Position numbers and translations under genes: made by a program. From Croceivirga sp. (lineage in GTDB: Bacteria > Bacteroidota > Bacteroidia > Flavobacteriales > Flavobacteriaceae), in assembly GCA_028284935.1 (NCBI GenBank), contig JANQQQ010000004.1:1-64000 (forward strand): 64,000 nt of DNA, written 5' to 3'. The notes under the pieces are model-generated. The model was not told the origin of the DNA. It searched no databases and saw nothing but the letters and a program-made list of their open reading frames with translations. Positions within the stretch are counted from its first letter, which is position 1, and the number at the start of each line of letters is the position of its first letter. Positions 47,284 through 57,847 of the stretch are shown here, piece after piece.

Positions 47284-47946
47284 TTAGCCTTTAAGGGCGC
47301 GGAGCATTTCCCGTTTCCCAGGGGGGCCTGGCAATCGTTCCACAGTAAAGCCAACTTCCTGAAGATTCCGGCGGACACTTCCTTTTGCGGAATACGTGAC
47401 CAAAACACCTTTGCGTTTTAAAGCTTTGTACATTTTTCGGAATAATCCTACCGTCCATAGTTCCGGTTGCACCCTTGGCCCAAATGCATCAAAATATATG
47501 AGATGGAACCTGTCCACATCCTCCATCTCAAAAAAGTCTCTTTTACGTTTTTGTATTGTAAAGGATGAACTTACAACGTATTCTTCCTCCCAAGGACATA
47601 TATGAATTCTATGAAAAATGGATTCAAGTTGGGGTTCACCCAGTTCAAGGACATAATTCAATTGCACCAGTTCTTTTTGAGATACCGGAAAGGCTTCAAA
47701 ACCTGTGTAATCAATCAACAGCCCTCTTTTTGCTGCTTCCCAATAGGTGATTAGGGCATTCAAACCCGTACCAAATCCCATTTCCAAAATGGAGATATTG
47801 GTCTGCTCCAAGGCAAATAGGCCCTGCTTTAAAAATACATGATAGGCCTCTTGAATGGCCCCATGCTTGGAATGGTATTGCTCGTTCCACCCCTCCAATT
47901 GAATGGTCGTGGAACCATCGGAAGTATTGATGATCTTACGTTTCAC
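47284..47946 (-). CDS. mnmD: tRNA 5-methylaminomethyl-2-thiouridine methyltransferase (MnmD-type)
   Basis: DGSTTIQLEGWNEQYHSKHGAIQEAYHVFL; ILEMGFGTGLNA; LIYFDAFGPRVQPELWT. Confidence 0.88.
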   Translation of the reverse strand: MKRKIINTSDGSTTIQLEGWNEQYHSKHGAIQEAYHVFLKQGLFALEQTNISILEMGFGTGLNALITYWEAAKRGLLIDYTGFEAFPVSQKELVQLNYVLELGEPQLESIFHRIHICPWEEEYVVSSSFTIQKRKRDFFEMEDVDRFHLIYFDAFGPRVQPELWTVGLFRKMYKALKRKGVLVTYSAKGSVRRNLQEVGFTVERLPGPPGKREMLRALKG

Positions 47947-47947
47947 C

Positions 47948-48436
47948 TCAATTGGAAATGCGGACCCCGTCCGCCTCGAAGCGCAATGTTTTCTTAGGCT
48001 CGGTGATTTTTGCCACTTCTTCCTTTGTAGCGCCTTTGTCCATAGCGTAGTGCCGTTGGTCTTCCACGGACATTTCCTCTATAAAGGCCTGCCCGTTCAT
48101 GACCACCTCTTTTCCGGCGGAATCAGTAGGTACAAAAAAACCGTAATCCTTGAATCGTACAAACACCTCGTTTTCATCAGTCAGATGTACTTTCATCCAA
48201 CAGCCTTTGGCTTGGCACACCTCTGAGATGGTACCTTTAATCTGGGTGCTTACCGTTTCCGCAATTTCCAAATTTTGAAAAACATTGGAAGTTTTATTGA
48301 TATCTTTTTTCAAGGTAAAGGATTCCCCGTGTAGTGAGGATTGTGCAATACTACCTTGAACGTTGGCAAGCACTAAAAACACAAGAAAAGTGTTAAAAAA
48401 AGTGCTTTTGTGTAAAAAATGAGAGCTCTTTAACAT
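47948..48436 (-). CDS. DUF4920 domain-containing protein
   Basis: VSTQIKGTISEVCQAKGCWMKVHLTDENEVFVRFKDYGFFVP. Confidence 0.85.
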   Translation of the reverse strand: MLKSSHFLHKSTFFNTFLVFLVLANVQGSIAQSSLHGESFTLKKDINKTSNVFQNLEIAETVSTQIKGTISEVCQAKGCWMKVHLTDENEVFVRFKDYGFFVPTDSAGKEVVMNGQAFIEEMSVEDQRHYAMDKGATKEEVAKITEPKKTLRFEADGVRISN

Positions 48437-48511
48437 TTGTGACAATTTAAACGGCCTTTCCCTTGAAAATGCAGGGGAAATAGCTAATTTTAACATTGCA
48501 AAAATACGCAG

Positions 48512-49579
48512 ATGGAGGTACAATCAAATCAAATTGTGGTAGAAAAGTCATCAACAACAAAAATCAATGAGGTCGATTTTAATAATCTTTCCTTTGGTAG
48601 TGTCTACACGGACCATATGTTGGTTGCCGATTACAGGAACGGATCATGGACTATTCCAAAAATAGTGCCCTACCAACCGCTCACCTTGGATCCTGCTTCC
48701 AAGATTTTTCATTATGGGCAATCCATTTTTGAGGGAATGAAGGCGTATAAAGATGCCAATGGTCATGTTTGGTTGTTTCGACCTAGGGACAACCACGCTC
48801 GAATGAATATATCTGCACAACGAATGACCATGCCACAGATACCCCAGGAATATTTTATAGAGGGACTAACAGCACTTCTTGAGCTGGAGAAGGATTGGAT
48901 ACCTACACAACTAGGAAGTTCTTTGTATGTTAGACCTTTTATGTTTGCTTCAGGTACTGGATTCCACGCTTCTCCCGCAGATGAATATAAATTCCTCATC
49001 GCCCTTGCTCCTTCAGGGGCCTATTTCTCAGGAAAGGTAAAGGTGCTCATTGAAGAGACCTATGCCCGCGCGGCTAATGGAGGTGTGGGCTATGCCAAGG
49101 CCGGTGGAAATTATGCTGCGCAGTTCTATCCTACGAAACTGGCCGCGGACAAAGGCTACCAGCAAGTGGTGTGGACCGATGACCACAACCATGAATACAT
49201 TGAAGAAGCGGGTGCCATGAACATTTTTGTTAGAATCAACGACACCCTTTTGACAGCACCTACCAGCGATCGTATATTGGATGGAATAACACGTAAAAGT
49301 ATTTTAGAACTGGCAGCCGATATGGGTGTTAAAACAGAGGTCCGAAAAATCAAAGTTTCTGAAGTGGTGGAAGCAGCCAAAAATGGAAATCTAAAGGAAA
49401 TGTTCGGGGCAGGTACCGCTGCCGTGGTGTCCCCAATATCGGGATTTGGATATCAAGGGGTGGATTATGATCTCCCAGAGTTGGAAAACAGCTATGCCCA
49501 AACGATAAAGACAAAAATTACAGATATCCAGTATAATCGTACCGAAGATAAATTTGGCTGGAGATACAAAGTGGTTTAA
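48512..49579 (+). CDS. ilvE: Branched-chain amino acid aminotransferase
   Basis: FHYGQSIFEGMKAYK; GGVGYAKAGGNYAAQF; FGAGTAAVVSPI. Confidence 0.95.
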   Translation: MEVQSNQIVVEKSSTTKINEVDFNNLSFGSVYTDHMLVADYRNGSWTIPKIVPYQPLTLDPASKIFHYGQSIFEGMKAYKDANGHVWLFRPRDNHARMNISAQRMTMPQIPQEYFIEGLTALLELEKDWIPTQLGSSLYVRPFMFASGTGFHASPADEYKFLIALAPSGAYFSGKVKVLIEETYARAANGGVGYAKAGGNYAAQFYPTKLAADKGYQQVVWTDDHNHEYIEEAGAMNIFVRINDTLLTAPTSDRILDGITRKSILELAADMGVKTEVRKIKVSEVVEAAKNGNLKEMFGAGTAAVVSPISGFGYQGVDYDLPELENSYAQTIKTKITDIQYNRTEDKFGWRYKVV

Positions 49580-49600
49580 GGTTTGTGCTTACCGCTTTAG

Positions 49601-49987
49601 TCATTTTTCCAAAATTGTAGCAATGTCCGGTTTAAAATAGTTGGGGCCTTTCATCACTTTTCCATCTTCCCGATAAATGGGTTTTCCATCGGCCCCCAAC
49701 TTGCTCATATTACTTCGTTGGATTTCTTCAAAAACCTCATCAATCTTGTATTGCATCCCGTGCTCTAGGATGGTACCGCAAAGAATGTACAACATATCCC
49801 CTAGGGCATCTGCTACTTCTTCAAGGTCACCTTCTTGAGAAGCTTCCAAATACTCCTCATTTTCTTCCCGCATAAGCTTATACCGCAGCAAGTTTTTGTT
49901 ATTTCCCAAATTAGCTTTTGGTTGATGGAGTACTCCAAGTCCAAAGGCCTCGTGAAACGCTTGGACCGCTTTGAGTTTATCTTTCAT
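49601..49987 (-). CDS. MazG-like nucleoside triphosphate pyrophosphohydrolase family protein
   Basis: LMREENEEYLEASQEGDLEEVADALGDMLYILCGT. Confidence 0.85.
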   Translation of the reverse strand: MKDKLKAVQAFHEAFGLGVLHQPKANLGNNKNLLRYKLMREENEEYLEASQEGDLEEVADALGDMLYILCGTILEHGMQYKIDEVFEEIQRSNMSKLGADGKPIYREDGKVMKGPNYFKPDIATILEK

Positions 49988-50034
49988 AAAATTGCATGAA
50001 TTGCATTAGTTTTGCTGAAAAATAAGAAAAAGAT

Positions 50035-50223
50035 ATGTTCTCTAAGGGTCAAGCCATTTTTGCCATTCTTTTTATAGTTGCCTTTATTGCCATAATGGTA
50101 ATTACTTATCGAAAGGACAAATCCCTTCATGAAAAGAATTACAAGGGTGTCAAATGGGTGTTATTGACTTTTATAGGTTTTGTAATTTTTCTATTTATCA
50201 TTAAATTTTTGCTTAAAAATTAA
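50035..50223 (+). CDS. Small two-TM membrane protein
   Basis: Intact 62-aa hydrophobic ORF. Confidence 0.6.
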   Translation: MFSKGQAIFAILFIVAFIAIMVITYRKDKSLHEKNYKGVKWVLLTFIGFVIFLFIIKFLLKN

Positions 50224-50333
50224 CAGCAATCTTAGATACACCACAAAAATCTAGTTTTTGACAACATTTGTTGTAAATCTCTCGAACGGAATAGGAAAAA
50301 ACGTACTTTTGTAATGTTAACCTAACTGTTACC

Positions 50334-50513
50334 ATGATTACTTTTTTTAGCATTTTATTTGTTTTGATGATCATAAACGGCGCCTTGCTCTTGTTCAGCG
50401 CTAATGGCACCATGGATGGATTCAAGAAAAAATTCAAGAAAATTTCAGACAATACCGTAATCAAACTTCCCCAAACTGAATTTTCCGACACTAAATACAA
50501 AAAAGCGGTTTAG
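50334..50513 (+). CDS. 59-aa single-TM small protein (below the ORF-track length cutoff)
   Basis: MITFFSILFVLMIINGALLLFSANGTMDGFKKKFKKISDNTVIKLPQTEFSDTKYKKAV; directly upstream of crcB. Confidence 0.65.
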   Translation: MITFFSILFVLMIINGALLLFSANGTMDGFKKKFKKISDNTVIKLPQTEFSDTKYKKAV

Positions 50514-50529
50514 TCCTTACCTTTAGGGC

Positions 50530-50901
50530 ATGAAACAAGTTTTTTTGGTGTTCGTGGGCGGTGGTGTTGGCAGTGCCCTGAGATTCCTCATTTCAAAAAA
50601 CTTCAATCCCCTTTTCAAAAACTTCTTTTTAGGGACCTATTTGTCCAACATTATTGGTTGTTTGATGATAGGTGTATTATTGGGACTATTTTCCAAAGGC
50701 AAGTTATTGACAGAAAACCAAATGATTTTATTGGTTGCTGGCTTTTGCGGAGGCTTCACTACTTTTTCCACATTTGCCTTTGAAAAATACTCATTATTAA
50801 AATCGGGAGAACTACTTTATTTTTCAATTTATATGCTTTCCAGTATTGTAGTTGGTGTTTTGGCCGTTGGAGCAGGTATCTGGCTTTCTCGGGTAGTTTA
50901 G
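50530..50901 (+). CDS. crcB: Fluoride exporter CrcB/Fluc
   Basis: GGGVGSALRFLISK; GTYLSNIIGCLMIG; GFCGGFTTFSTFAFE. Confidence 0.93.
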   Translation: MKQVFLVFVGGGVGSALRFLISKNFNPLFKNFFLGTYLSNIIGCLMIGVLLGLFSKGKLLTENQMILLVAGFCGGFTTFSTFAFEKYSLLKSGELLYFSIYMLSSIVVGVLAVGAGIWLSRVV

Positions 50902-51164
50902 AGATATATTCCTACTTATTTCACAGTATTATTACACAAAATGTAACAATTAGTGGTTAAATGTTAGATAATTCTCAGTTCTTCAGCCACATCTAGTTGT
51001 TTAAGTAATTCATATCCATAAAAAACTTTACAAAAAATTAACATACCCCTAATTTTTGGGGGGTCTTCTGTCAAACATGATAAAAATCAGTTTTTAATCC
51101 TAAAATTTTATAGGGTTGCTTTTTCATTCATATATATTTGGCTCGTTAACTAACAAAATCAATT

Positions 51165-51503
51165 ATGAAGAAAGTCGAGGCAATTATTCGAAAATCAAAA
51201 TTTGATGAAGTCAAAAAAGCGCTTCATGAAATTGAGGTCAACTTTTTCAGCTATTGGGATGTAACTGGAGTTGGCAATGAAAAACAGGGGCATGTGTATC
51301 GTGGTATAACCTACAGTACTACTGATATACAGCGCAGGTATCTGGTCATTGTAGTATCTGATGATTTCTTGGAAAAAACAGTGGAGACACTGATTAAGAC
51401 TGCTGCCACAGGGAATGTTGGAGACGGAAAAGTATTTGTTTCCGAGGTTTCGGAAGCTTATAGAATCAGGACCGGTGAAAGCGGTTCCGCAGGAATCAAC
51501 TAA
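51165..51503 (+). CDS. P-II family nitrogen regulator
   Basis: MKKVEAIIRKSKFDEVKKALHEI; GDGKVFVSEVSEAYRIRTGESG. Confidence 0.93.
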   Translation: MKKVEAIIRKSKFDEVKKALHEIEVNFFSYWDVTGVGNEKQGHVYRGITYSTTDIQRRYLVIVVSDDFLEKTVETLIKTAATGNVGDGKVFVSEVSEAYRIRTGESGSAGIN

Positions 51504-51535
51504 CAAAAACCAACTATTTATTAGAAACTAAAATT

Positions 51536-52774
51536 ATGGAAGCAGGATTATTTACAGCGAATAACGTATGGATGATGGTGTGTACCGCTTTGGTATTCTT
51601 TATGCACCTTGGGTTCTCCTTTTTGGAAATTGGATTGACCCGTCAAAAAAATACAGTGAACATTCTCTTTAAGAATGTATTTATTATTACCGTTGGGCTT
51701 CTCCTTTACTATATTGGAGGCTTTAACCTAATGTATCCGGGATTTGAAGAGGGGGATGCGGGAATTTTGAAATTTGCGGGATTTGGAATTGCCGCTCCTG
51801 AAGGAGGTATGACTCCAGAATACGCCAGTGGCGGATATACCTGGTGGACGGACTTCCTATTTCAGGGAATGTTTGCCGCCACGGCAGCAACCATCGTCTC
51901 TGGAGCCGTTGCCGAACGTGTAAAACTCGGTTCCTTCATGGTATTTACCATTATCTATGTGGGATTGGTCTACCCCATCGTTGGTGCTTGGAAATGGGGT
52001 GGTGGCTGGTTAGATGGGCTTGGATTCTACGATTTTGCCGGTTCAACTTTGGTACACTCCGTAGGTGGATGGGGAGCATTGATTGCGATTTATCTGCTGG
52101 GAGCGCGCATCGGCAAATTTGGAGAAGACGGGAAACCAAAGGCAATTCCTGGTCACAACCTGCCCTTGGCAGCGGCGGGCGTACTGATACTTTGGCTAGG
52201 CTGGTTTGGGTTTAATGGGGGTTCCGTACTATCAGCTGATCCGGAATTGACCTCATTGGTGCTGGTAACCACATGTTTGGCCGCGGCTGCAGGTGGCGTT
52301 TCCGCATTTGTCACTTCTTTTCTCAAGTACAAAAATTTTGACCTTACCATGTTCCTAAATGGAATATTGGGCGGACTGGTAGGAATTACTGCTGGAGCGG
52401 ACCAAATGACGCCCAACGAAGCAGTAATTATAGGTTTGATTGCAGGGGTAGTTATTGTATTTGGTGTCGCACTTATTGACAAGCTTAAGCTAGATGACCC
52501 TGTAGGTGCTGTTGCGGTTCACCTGATCTGTGGAATCTGGGGTACTTTGGCTGTTGGAATCTTCGGCGCAATGGCCGGTTTTGATCAGTTCTTGGTCCAA
52601 TTGGCAGGAGTTGGTGCGGCGGCGGCTTTCTGTTCAATTACAGCGTTTGTTATTCTATTTGCAGTTAAAAAGGTATCTGGCCTTAGAGTATCGGAAACCG
52701 AAGAGTTGGAAGGTTTGGACATTCACGAACACGGTATGGACGCCTATGCCGACTTTAGGATGAACCAGCATTAA
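51536..52774 (+). CDS. amt: Ammonium transporter
   Basis: Multi-TM; STLVHSVGGWGALIA; GWFGFNGGS; HLICGIWGTLAVGIFG. Confidence 0.95.
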   Translation: MEAGLFTANNVWMMVCTALVFFMHLGFSFLEIGLTRQKNTVNILFKNVFIITVGLLLYYIGGFNLMYPGFEEGDAGILKFAGFGIAAPEGGMTPEYASGGYTWWTDFLFQGMFAATAATIVSGAVAERVKLGSFMVFTIIYVGLVYPIVGAWKWGGGWLDGLGFYDFAGSTLVHSVGGWGALIAIYLLGARIGKFGEDGKPKAIPGHNLPLAAAGVLILWLGWFGFNGGSVLSADPELTSLVLVTTCLAAAAGGVSAFVTSFLKYKNFDLTMFLNGILGGLVGITAGADQMTPNEAVIIGLIAGVVIVFGVALIDKLKLDDPVGAVAVHLICGIWGTLAVGIFGAMAGFDQFLVQLAGVGAAAAFCSITAFVILFAVKKVSGLRVSETEELEGLDIHEHGMDAYADFRMNQH

Positions 52775-52795
52775 CATTTTAAATCATAAAAAGGA

Positions 52796-52823
52796 AACGG
52801 AGCGTTTGGCAGAACGCTCCGTT
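52796..52823 (+). terminator. Stem-loop aacggagcgtt-tggcag-aacgctccgtt
   Basis: 11-bp perfect stem downstream of amt. Confidence 0.75.
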
Positions 52824-52900
52824 AAATAACCTTTTTCACTTTACACATTCAAACAAATCAAAAAACACCCTTTTTGACGGGGTATCTAATTCTTGAAATT

Positions 52901-53929
52901 ATGAAAACGATTATTAATACAAAGTTCTTAAAAAAAATACTTTTAATAAGCTTAAGTGTGGTCAGCTTTAATACATTCGCCCAAGAGGAAGAATCTAAAA
53001 GCCCGTTCTCCCTTTCGGGAAGTATTGATGCCTACTGGAGAACAACGGGAATGGATGCAGGGGACGATGTCACCGCTACACCCACCTCTTTTGCCAATCA
53101 AACTGGTTTTGCACTCGGTATGGGCAATATTATTGGAACCTATGAATCGGGTTCCACTGGAGCCGTAGTGGATCTGGTCTTTGGACCGCGTGGTACGGAA
53201 GCCACCTTTGAAAATGACGTTTTAAACGGAATTATAAATCAGGCCTATGCCTATTGGAACGTTTCTGACAAAACCACGATTACCGTGGGGCGCTTTAACA
53301 CTTGGGTGGGTTACGAAGTCATTGCCCCTGCGGCCAATTTCAATTATAGTGTATCCTATCTCTTCTCTAACGGTCCATTTTCCCATATAGGTGCAAAGGC
53401 AGATTTTACCCTTTCCGATGATGTTAGCTTGATGTTGGCCGTTACCAATCCTTGGGATACCAACGATACAAGCACCACCGGTGAATATGCCGTGGGAGGA
53501 CAATTAGGTGCCTATGGCCAATTTCTTAACCTATACTATGATAGTGGAGCAAATGGTGGCTTAGGTTTTGAAATTGATTACACCGGAGGTTTTGATGTTA
53601 CCGAGGACTTTTTCCTGGGTATCAATGCCGCATTTAATGATAACTCAGAAACCGAGACAGGTTTCTATGGAGTAGCACTCTATCCTCAATTGGCTACCTC
53701 GGATAGCTTCTCAATTGGCTTGAGGGGGGAATATTTTCAGCCGACTGCCGAAGCTGGTGACCCCGATGGTGTTACGGCCATTACCCTTACAGGTAGCTTT
53801 ACGAAAGAGAACCTAATCATCAAACCTGAATTTCGCTTAGATTCTTCAGATGCCTTATTCGGAACTACAGCAGATCCATCAGACAGCTTGGCTTCCTTCT
53901 TAATAGCCGCTATTTACACTTTTGATTAA
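52901..53929 (+). CDS. Outer membrane porin/beta-barrel
   Basis: Signal peptide ..SFNTFAQ; FSLSGSIDAYWRT; repeated amphipathic strands. Confidence 0.82.
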   Translation: MKTIINTKFLKKILLISLSVVSFNTFAQEEESKSPFSLSGSIDAYWRTTGMDAGDDVTATPTSFANQTGFALGMGNIIGTYESGSTGAVVDLVFGPRGTEATFENDVLNGIINQAYAYWNVSDKTTITVGRFNTWVGYEVIAPAANFNYSVSYLFSNGPFSHIGAKADFTLSDDVSLMLAVTNPWDTNDTSTTGEYAVGGQLGAYGQFLNLYYDSGANGGLGFEIDYTGGFDVTEDFFLGINAAFNDNSETETGFYGVALYPQLATSDSFSIGLRGEYFQPTAEAGDPDGVTAITLTGSFTKENLIIKPEFRLDSSDALFGTTADPSDSLASFLIAAIYTFD

Positions 53930-53984
53930 TATTTAGTTGTTGTATGAAGAAATCCCCTGGCAATCGTAGTTGTTGGGGGATTTT

Positions 53985-54641
53985 TTAGTTGGGCAAAAAA
54001 TCTTTTACTCCTGCAATTACCTTGGTATTCATAAAATTTTGCCTTGGCACCAAGGGGCAGGAGTATTTTTTGTTGTATACGCAATAGGGATTATACGCTT
54101 TGTTGAAATCAATGACCAAAGTATCTGATTGAGGTATCCGTAAATCCAAATAGCGGCCTCCTCCATAGGTTTCCTCACCATTGGTCAAATCTAAAAAGGG
54201 TAGGAATAAATAATCCTTAAAACCTTCCGTGTTCCTTAGTTCCAGCCCTTGATAAACCTCTAATTGATGTTTTTGGCCATTCAATTCAAAATGAACCATG
54301 CCATACACAACTTCCCAAGTACGCTCATCCGTGTTTGAGGGCATTTGAAAGGGTTGGGCATCTGGAGTTCGTTCAAAACGAGCGCGGACGACGTAGGTGG
54401 TGTCTGCTGGAAAAAAGTCCAGTCCTTCAAAATCCTTGCGATAGCGATCAGGTAATGGAGAGGTTTTGGGATTTCTGAATTCCTCGTTTCTTTCTTCTTG
54501 ATAATCAAGAATAGCCTGAAGTTTAATGGGTGCTTTTTCATTAGTACCCGCCGGTTCGTTGTGATATTTCTTACCCTGACCGCAGGACCAAAGAAGCAAA
54601 ATCAACAAGAAGCTTACCTTTCTCATGGTACAAAAATACAC
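53985..54641 (-). CDS. DUF1684 domain-containing lipoprotein
   Basis: EERNEEFRNPKTSPLPDRYRKDFEGLDFFP; GGGRYLDLRIP; YNPYCVYNKKYSCPL. Confidence 0.9.
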   Translation of the reverse strand: MYFCTMRKVSFLLILLLWSCGQGKKYHNEPAGTNEKAPIKLQAILDYQEERNEEFRNPKTSPLPDRYRKDFEGLDFFPADTTYVVRARFERTPDAQPFQMPSNTDERTWEVVYGMVHFELNGQKHQLEVYQGLELRNTEGFKDYLFLPFLDLTNGEETYGGGRYLDLRIPQSDTLVIDFNKAYNPYCVYNKKYSCPLVPRQNFMNTKVIAGVKDFLPN

Positions 54642-54689
54642 CAGTCAATTTTTCTTTAGGAATCGTACCTTTTAAAAAAATTTGTTGAC

Positions 54690-55421
54690 ATGAAAGACAT
54701 GATCTTACTTGGTACCTTGGCATTGCTATTTGTTAGTTGCCAAACCAAACCAGAATCCAAGGCCATTTCAGAGGAAAGAATACTCCCAACCCCGGTTGAA
54801 AATCGATATAATGTGGCCTTTCTCATAATGGATGGCGTTTATAATACAGAATTCACAGCTCCTTTTGATATTTTTCAACATACCCAATTCCGTAAAAACA
54901 TCAAGGCCATGAATACGTTTACAGTGGCCAACACTTTAGCACCCATTACTTCTTTTGAGGGCATTAGAATCCTACCCGATTACGATTATACCGTGGACAC
55001 ACTTCCGAAAATAGACATTCTTGTAGTACCAAGTGCGGAGCACCATTTGGATAGTGACTTGAAGGATACCGTGATGTTGAATTTTGTCAAAAGAGTCGAC
55101 AAGGAGGCCCTTTTTATGACCTCACATTGTGATGGAGCATTTGTTTTGGCCAAAGCGGGCCTTTTGGACCAAGTGGCTTCGACTACATTTCCAAGTGATA
55201 TTAACACCTATAAAAATATGTTTCCCCAGTTGGAGGTCAAGGACAGCGTCCTATTTGTACATGACGGAAAATATATTACCTCTGCTGGCGGAGCCAAGAG
55301 TTTTGAAGCGGCGCTTTATTTAGCAGAATTGTTTTATGGGGATACAATAGCGCGATCCTTGGCCGATGGGCTGGTTATTGACTGGGATGTAAATTCCGTT
55401 TCAAGGTTCATTCGTCCTTGA
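54690..55421 (+). CDS. DJ-1/PfpI family lipoprotein
   Basis: NVAFLIMDGVYNTEFTAPFDIFQHT; MTSHCDGAFVLAKAGLLD. Confidence 0.85.
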   Translation: MKDMILLGTLALLFVSCQTKPESKAISEERILPTPVENRYNVAFLIMDGVYNTEFTAPFDIFQHTQFRKNIKAMNTFTVANTLAPITSFEGIRILPDYDYTVDTLPKIDILVVPSAEHHLDSDLKDTVMLNFVKRVDKEALFMTSHCDGAFVLAKAGLLDQVASTTFPSDINTYKNMFPQLEVKDSVLFVHDGKYITSAGGAKSFEAALYLAELFYGDTIARSLADGLVIDWDVNSVSRFIRP

Positions 55422-56829
55422 TTTTATACCGTGCGTCATTAAAGTACTTTTTCACCAATGTGTTGAATTCGGGCGTAATACGCAGCAAAGCGGTATTTGG
55501 TATGGTGTATAGCTGCTCCTTTGATGTAAACCCTTTTTTCAAAGCCTCTTCCAGATAAAAAAGCGCGGTTCCAAAATCTTCATTTTTGGAGGCAACGGAG
55601 GCAACTTTAAGGTAGTTGTCAAAGTCTTTTGGAATAATAATGGTCTTGAGCATATAAAGGAACACAAGGGCTTCTTCATCAACTACCTTCTGACTGTTCA
55701 CCAAATCAATATTGTCCTCTATCAAGGCGTTGACATAACCGTTAAGGCGATGTCCCATCTCCCTTTCTGCTTTACTGGTTCCATTGATATATTTATCTAT
55801 TTGGGTCTTTTGATAGTTCCACCAGCCCAAATTATTGAAGTTGTAGGTCAACACATCTTCCTCAAGGTAAAAGGCAAAATCCTCCCGCAAAAGGATTTCC
55901 TTGAAAAGGGCACCTTCTTCTTCCCGTTTTTGTAATCGAAAACCCCTGTCCCGTTTCAAGGCTCTCTTTCGTTCCCTTAAAGAATCCGTATTTCTTAGCG
56001 TTCTATAGCTATTAAGGGTCTCTGCCATAACCCTATTGGCAATGAGGTATTCCTTTTTCGCGAGCAACTCCTCAATGTATGCAATGTCCATTTGATAAAG
56101 CTCCTCTATCAAAATAGAGTCCTTTGCTGCATTGCCCCTGGACATGGCCAATAGTTCAAAATGGGATATGGATTGGAAAATTCTTCGTTGTACATTATCC
56201 ATTGATGGTGTACCTACTAGGATACTATTCGGAAATTTGAACCCATTCAGCACTTTTTCGTCCTTTAATAACATGGGATAATTATAATTTTTTTTATCCA
56301 CGACCCCAACAAACTGAAATGGATTTTTTGCGTTTAAGAGTTCAACGTTGGCAATTGCCGCATTAATGGAAATTGTGCCTTCAACATCTTTGATAAAAAT
56401 AGGGACAAGATTGGCAAATCGGCCGCTATCTTCAAATCCTGCCGTATAGACCCTACTTTTATTCAAAGGCAAAAGATTGATGAGATGATCCATCAACGTT
56501 TTTGTTCGCAACATGTTCTCAGAAAGCGAAAGCGAATCATGAATAGCGTTAGGTGCAGCGACCACATAACCAAAGTGGTTGGCCGCCGGAACAAAAGTAG
56601 CCATCTCCTGCTTTGCCTTACCGCTTGTGTTCATTACCGCCAATAAGGGCCATTTACCTTTTAGCTCAAAGTTTTCGGGTAAAAATAGGGCGTACGTCTG
56701 TGGGATGGAATCGTGAATCTTTAAGGAATCCACAATAATTCCTTTTTTTAACTTCAATTCTTGTGAGTGGACGCCAAAGGAGACTAGGCCAGTTAAGATT
56801 AAGGTTAGTGGTGCTAGTATTCTAGTCAT
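55408..56829 (-). CDS. Secreted alpha/beta-hydrolase-like protein with TPR-like C-terminus
   Basis: LLAVMNTSGKAKQEMATF; helical C-terminal half; convergent overlap with PfpI gene. Confidence 0.55.
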   Translation of the reverse strand: MTRILAPLTLILTGLVSFGVHSQELKLKKGIIVDSLKIHDSIPQTYALFLPENFELKGKWPLLAVMNTSGKAKQEMATFVPAANHFGYVVAAPNAIHDSLSLSENMLRTKTLMDHLINLLPLNKSRVYTAGFEDSGRFANLVPIFIKDVEGTISINAAIANVELLNAKNPFQFVGVVDKKNYNYPMLLKDEKVLNGFKFPNSILVGTPSMDNVQRRIFQSISHFELLAMSRGNAAKDSILIEELYQMDIAYIEELLAKKEYLIANRVMAETLNSYRTLRNTDSLRERKRALKRDRGFRLQKREEEGALFKEILLREDFAFYLEEDVLTYNFNNLGWWNYQKTQIDKYINGTSKAEREMGHRLNGYVNALIEDNIDLVNSQKVVDEEALVFLYMLKTIIIPKDFDNYLKVASVASKNEDFGTALFYLEEALKKGFTSKEQLYTIPNTALLRITPEFNTLVKKYFNDARYKIKDE

Positions 56830-56872
56830 AAAACACATACAACAAAAACCTCGCCAAAATTGAAGATTTGGT

Positions 56873-57328
56873 TTAAACATCTTTTGATTTGCTAACGGGA
56901 GAATTGGAAACTACATTGGATAGAATGATATGCGTTCTTGTTTCACCATAACTTATTAGTTTATCAATAAACTGTTCCAAATGGGCCTGATCTTGAATCA
57001 CGACCTCCATGATAATGTTTTCGTTTCCTGTAATCCGATAACAATTGATCACTTCCCTAAAAGTATCCACTTTATCCAAGAAAGGCCGTAATTTTCCAAC
57101 GAAGGCCCTTAAGGTAATGATGGCCTTTAACTGATAACCGAGCTTGGCATAGGAAATATGCGCCGTGTAGTTCTCTATTACCCCAAGATCTTCCATTTTT
57201 TTTACGCGTTCGGCTACGGCGGGAGAAGTCAATCCCACTTTTCTGCCTATTTCGGTAAAACTCATCCTTGCATTTTGTTGAAGACAACGCAGGATTTCGG
57301 TACTTAAATGGTCAATTTTAAAATTCAA
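56873..57328 (-). CDS. Lrp/AsnC family transcriptional regulator
   Basis: LRCLQQNARMSFTEIGRKVGLTSPAVAERVKKMEDLGVIENYTA. Confidence 0.93.
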   Translation of the reverse strand: MNFKIDHLSTEILRCLQQNARMSFTEIGRKVGLTSPAVAERVKKMEDLGVIENYTAHISYAKLGYQLKAIITLRAFVGKLRPFLDKVDTFREVINCYRITGNENIIMEVVIQDQAHLEQFIDKLISYGETRTHIILSNVVSNSPVSKSKDV

Positions 57329-57445
57329 AGTGTTTTTACTATAAATCTTAAATATTATCGTAAAATTGAATAATTCCTTTTTTATTTAAAGATAACTAAT
57401 TTTTTATCATTAGTAATTTTACTATACTCAATTACTAGACTTTCC

Positions 57446-57847
57446 ATGGAGAATAATGGTTTTGATTCATTGCCGGTTTATAAAAACTCACTTGCGCTTC
57501 GCGACTTAAGTGACGCCCTTGGACATTATTTCTCTCCTGAACGTCGAGTGTTTTCGAAAAAAAGTTTGGGATTGAGGGCGATTATTGCAGAATCCCTAGT
57601 AAACGACGCCTCCCTCCTGCCGGTCACTATCGAAAAAGCCTACAAGTCCAGTTCCATTAACTACAGGCTAAAAAATGCAAACTTCATAAATATCATCACC
57701 AAGAACATTGGTTCCTATTGCAATGGGTTGGAAAACGATGGGATAAAGGAAAAAGAGTACCTTCAACTGCTTCGCAAGGAATTGAAAACGTTTAGGAAAT
57801 CCTTCAAGCAGTGGAGAAAATCATTGCTTCATGATTCCGAACAATAG
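57446..57847 (+). CDS. Hypothetical protein, divergent from Lrp/AsnC gene
   Basis: Intact 133-aa ORF. Confidence 0.5.
   Translation: MENNGFDSLPVYKNSLALRDLSDALGHYFSPERRVFSKKSLGLRAIIAESLVNDASLLPVTIEKAYKSSSINYRLKNANFINIITKNIGSYCNGLENDGIKEKEYLQLLRKELKTFRKSFKQWRKSLLHDSEQ

Noticed and set aside
51165-53929. PII-Amt-porin cluster as unusual
   Set aside because: PII next to Amt is standard; the adjacent porin is plausible nitrogen-related context but not remarkable.
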